Source: CAYSHJ01 sp964589725
Lineage (GTDB): Bacteria; Planctomycetota; Planctomycetia; Planctomycetales; Planctomycetaceae
Assembly: GCA_964589725.1 (NCBI GenBank)
Contig: CAZPUJ010000187.1
Location: forward strand, 1-8,285
Direction: 5' to 3'
DNA: 8,285 nt
Under the pieces are notes generated by a model that made no database searches, was not told the origin of the DNA, and worked only from the letters and a program-made list of their open reading frames with translations. Shown here piece after piece: positions 6,455 to 8,285 of the stretch (position 1 is its first letter; every line of letters begins with the position of its first letter). A program made the translations under genes and the position numbers.

Positions 6455-7765
6455 ATGCGGATCACGCTGACAGTCACCGCCGGGCCTCATCAGGGTCGGG
6501 AGTTTGTCTTTGAGGAACACGAAACGTTCCTGGTTGGCCGAGCCTCACACGCTCACTTCCGACTGCCCAAGAAGGATCCGTATTTTTCGCGGACGCAGTT
6601 CATGATCGAAGTGAATCCGCCTCGGTGCCGGGTCACGGACATGAACAGCCGGAATGGGACTTTGGTCAATGGCCAGCTGGTGAGCGAATTCGACTTGCAC
6701 GATGGCGACTTCATTCAAGGTGGAGTCACCACGCTGCGAGTTCGGCTCGAAGGAGTGTCCACCGCACAGGAAACCCGGCAGGCGGTTGGGAGGCCGAGGC
6801 GCAACGATCATGATTCGGAGTCATCCGCTGAAGTTGTTGCCAGAGGTCAATCCGTTGACTATGCCGACCCGCGATTGGACGACCAACGACCAGAGTCTGT
6901 TTCGATCGGAGCGAAGACGGAGGAATTTCTTGTCGGCCTGCAACTTTTCGCGGGATACCGGCTGGTTCGTGAATTGGGACGTGGTGGAATGGGTGTCGTT
7001 TATCTGGCCGAGACTCCGAACACGGGCGCTCAATTGGCGGTCAAGATGATGAACCCGGGCCAATCCATTCCGCAGCGCGACATTGACCTGTTCTTTCGGG
7101 AAGGCAAAGTCCTGAGCCAGTTGCAGCATCCTGGAATCGTGCGGTACTTCAACAGCGGGGAGTTTGACGGTCGATTCTTTATCGCCACCGAGTATTTTCC
7201 AGGCCGAAACGTTGGCTGCTTGCTGGAGGAGCAAGGGCCGCTGCCGATTTCTCAAGCGGTCGGGATCGCTTGCCAGCTCTTGGACGCGCTGGATTACGCG
7301 CACCGACGAGGGTTCGTGCATCGAGACATCAAACCGGGAAACCTGATGGTCAATTCGGTCGACGGAGTGGATGTGGTCAAGCTAGGCGACTTCGGACTGG
7401 CGAAGGTGTATCAAAGCCTGCGCAGCAGCGGTTTGACGTTCGAAGGCGAGATGGGCGGTTCATTTGCTTTTGCTGCACCGGAACAAATCACCGACTTCCG
7501 CAGCGCGAAACCGGCCAGCGATCTGTACTCCGTGGCATCGACGCTTTACACGCTGCTCACGAACCAGCACGTTTATGACTTTCCGAAAACGGTCAGCGGC
7601 ATCGTCCTGAAACTTCTGCACGAAGATCCCATCCCAATCCACGAGCGCCGGGCCGATCTTCCGACAACGCTGGGCGCGCTCATCCACCAAGGCCTCGCTC
7701 GGCATCCGGAGCAGCGATTCGCCAGCGCGGGTGAAATGCGAAACGCGCTGCGGCCTTTTCTGTAA
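6455..7765 (+). CDS. FHA-domain Hanks-type serine/threonine protein kinase
   Basis: 436 residues. The N-terminal FHA domain (about 1-105) has LVGR (26-29), FSRTQ (44-48, with Gln for the usual His) and NSRNGT (64-69) followed by LVNG. A polar linker (about 107-160) leads to a complete kinase domain (168-436): glycine loop GRGGMG (175-180), Lys197 in AVKMM, helix-C Glu216, HRDIKPGN (289-296), DFG (312-314) and APE (341-343), then SDLYSVASTLY in the C-lobe. All catalytic residues are present, so it should phosphorylate Ser/Thr of proteins using ATP. It ends at the kinase domain, with no membrane helix and no PASTA, WD40 or TPR tail, so it is probably cytoplasmic and may recruit phosphorylated partners or itself through the FHA domain. 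ATG 6455 is chosen because the FHA fold begins there and GGA lies 9 nt upstream; a longer in-frame TTG start at 6311 would add 48 residues with no domain-like pattern. It follows the secreted-protein gene after 151 nt and may have its own promoter. Confidence 0.92.
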   Translation: MRITLTVTAGPHQGREFVFEEHETFLVGRASHAHFRLPKKDPYFSRTQFMIEVNPPRCRVTDMNSRNGTLVNGQLVSEFDLHDGDFIQGGVTTLRVRLEGVSTAQETRQAVGRPRRNDHDSESSAEVVARGQSVDYADPRLDDQRPESVSIGAKTEEFLVGLQLFAGYRLVRELGRGGMGVVYLAETPNTGAQLAVKMMNPGQSIPQRDIDLFFREGKVLSQLQHPGIVRYFNSGEFDGRFFIATEYFPGRNVGCLLEEQGPLPISQAVGIACQLLDALDYAHRRGFVHRDIKPGNLMVNSVDGVDVVKLGDFGLAKVYQSLRSSGLTFEGEMGGSFAFAAPEQITDFRSAKPASDLYSVASTLYTLLTNQHVYDFPKTVSGIVLKLLHEDPIPIHERRADLPTTLGALIHQGLARHPEQRFASAGEMRNALRPFL

Positions 7766-7816
7766 GCGACAGCTCGCGAGTTGGGTCGCCGAAGGTGGCG
7801 GCTTCGATTCGGTCAT

Positions 7817-8154
7817 GTGACACCCATCATCCGACGGCTTGTGGTGGTTCGCGGGATGCCGCTGCGTCCGGCGCTCAAATCGCAGTATCCCAGCGATGAA
7901 GAGGTCGTGCGGCGGATCGCTATCCGCGCTTCGTCATCAAATCCAGTGAACTAGCCGTCGAAGAAGGCGAAATCCGCACGCTCCGCGATGGCCACGAATT
8001 TGTCGTCCAGCCTAAGTATGACGCTAGCATCGAAGACTATCTCCGCGACAAATTCGAACAGCACTACGCCATACGGTTCGAGAACTACCCTGTCGAACCG
8101 GACCGCGTCCATGGAATGCAAATGGCCGAGTGCTCCTACCAAGAAGCTAAATAA
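7817..8154 (+). pseudogene. Probable frameshifted gene remnant, family not recognised
   Basis: No intact gene covers 7766-8257, but two overlapping frames look coding. The first runs from GTG 7817 (or ATG 7856) through GMPLRPALKSQYPSDEEVV to a TAG at 7955-7957. The second is open from 7900 to the TAA at 8152-8154 and reads DRYPRFVIKSSELAVEEGEI, later DASIEDYLRDKFEQHYAIRF, ending SYQEAK. The second frame has strong third-position C/G preference but no ATG, GTG or TTG until near its end, so alone it cannot start. Joining the frames within 7900-7954 by a one-base shift gives about 110 residues. A small hairpin (GCGGAT-CGCT-ATCCGC, 7912-7927) lies in the overlap. No slippery sequence is seen, so a mutation is likelier than programmed frameshifting. 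The stop codon is formed by the edge of the next repeat, suggesting the 3' end was also replaced. It follows the kinase gene by 51 nt; a sequencing error is another explanation. Confidence 0.4.
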
Positions 8155-8243
8155 CCCGAAGCGTCAGCGAGGGCGAACGCTTAGCCGATTCCGAGCGCGT
8201 CGAAAGTTTCTGAATCGCCCGCCCTCGCTGACGCTTCGGGTTA
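8152..8243. repeat. Long inverted repeat with perfect 24-bp arms
   Basis: The left arm (8152-8175) starts TAACCCGAAGCGTCAGCGAG. The right arm (8220-8243) is its exact reverse complement and ends CTCGCTGACGCTTCGGGTTA. The arms flank 44 bases with no gene. I recall the CCCGAAGCGTCAGCGAGGG family as a common planctomycete interspersed repeat (not searched). Lying between two plus-strand genes, it could also work as a hairpin transcription terminator, although it lacks a T-run. Confidence 0.85.
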
Positions 8244-8257
8244 CATCAGGTTCCCTT

Positions 8258-8285
8258 ATGCTCACACTCACGCTCAAAGATCAAC
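8258..8285 (+). CDS. Possible start of a new gene (partial, 5' end only)
   Basis: ATG at 8258 is preceded by CAGG (8247-8250) at 7-nt spacing and opens a frame reading MLTLTLKDQ to the window edge. It sits just past the inverted repeat. Nine residues are too few to name a family. Confidence 0.35.

Noticed and set aside
7766..7816. Possible terminator after the kinase gene
   Set aside because: Only 5-bp stems can be drawn (for example CGAAG/CTTCG) and there is no T-run.
2483..8216. Shared 10-mer TTTCTGAATC in the loops of the repeats at 2457-2509 and 8152-8243
   Set aside because: Several 10-base matches are expected by chance in a window this size, and the flanking arms are unrelated.

Overview
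The window looks like part of a planctomycete chromosome. Three things support this: a large secreted protein joining a c-type haem motif, WD40 blades and a PPC (pre-peptidase C-terminal) domain; a cluster of FHA (phosphothreonine-binding) proteins with a Hanks-type kinase; and several palindromic interspersed repeats of the kinds I associate with planctomycete genomes. Base composition is fairly high in G+C by eye, and Shine-Dalgarno signals are modest. The assignment comes from recalled family knowledge, not from a search.

Layout. Positions 1-2348 (minus strand) hold the first 782 codons of an exported cytochrome/WD40/PPC protein whose 3' end lies outside the window; a GC-rich palindromic repeat (1780-1813) is read in frame inside it. 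Positions 2349-2694 are a divergent intergenic region with a perfect 22-bp inverted repeat (2457-2509). Positions 2695-7765 hold four plus-strand genes in a row: a soluble protein with two FHA domains; a membrane-anchored protein with a cytoplasmic FHA domain and an exported trypsin-like domain that appears to have lost its catalytic residues; a secreted helical protein of unknown family, starting 2 nt after the previous stop; and a cytoplasmic FHA-Ser/Thr kinase with all the catalytic motifs of an active enzyme. A paired inverted repeat (3609-3675) sits between the first two genes. Positions 7766-8154 hold what looks like a frameshifted gene remnant. Its stop codon is made by the outer edge of another long inverted repeat (8152-8243). 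A possible new gene starts at 8258.

How the genes may work together (inference). The kinase could phosphorylate threonines that the four FHA domains of the cluster bind. The FHA-TM-pseudoprotease protein could link this cytoplasmic phospho-signalling to the outside of the inner membrane, where the co-translated secreted protein would be the obvious partner. I do not recognise this set as a named system, and it is the most interesting content of the window. No tRNA, rRNA, CRISPR array or intact transposase gene was seen.
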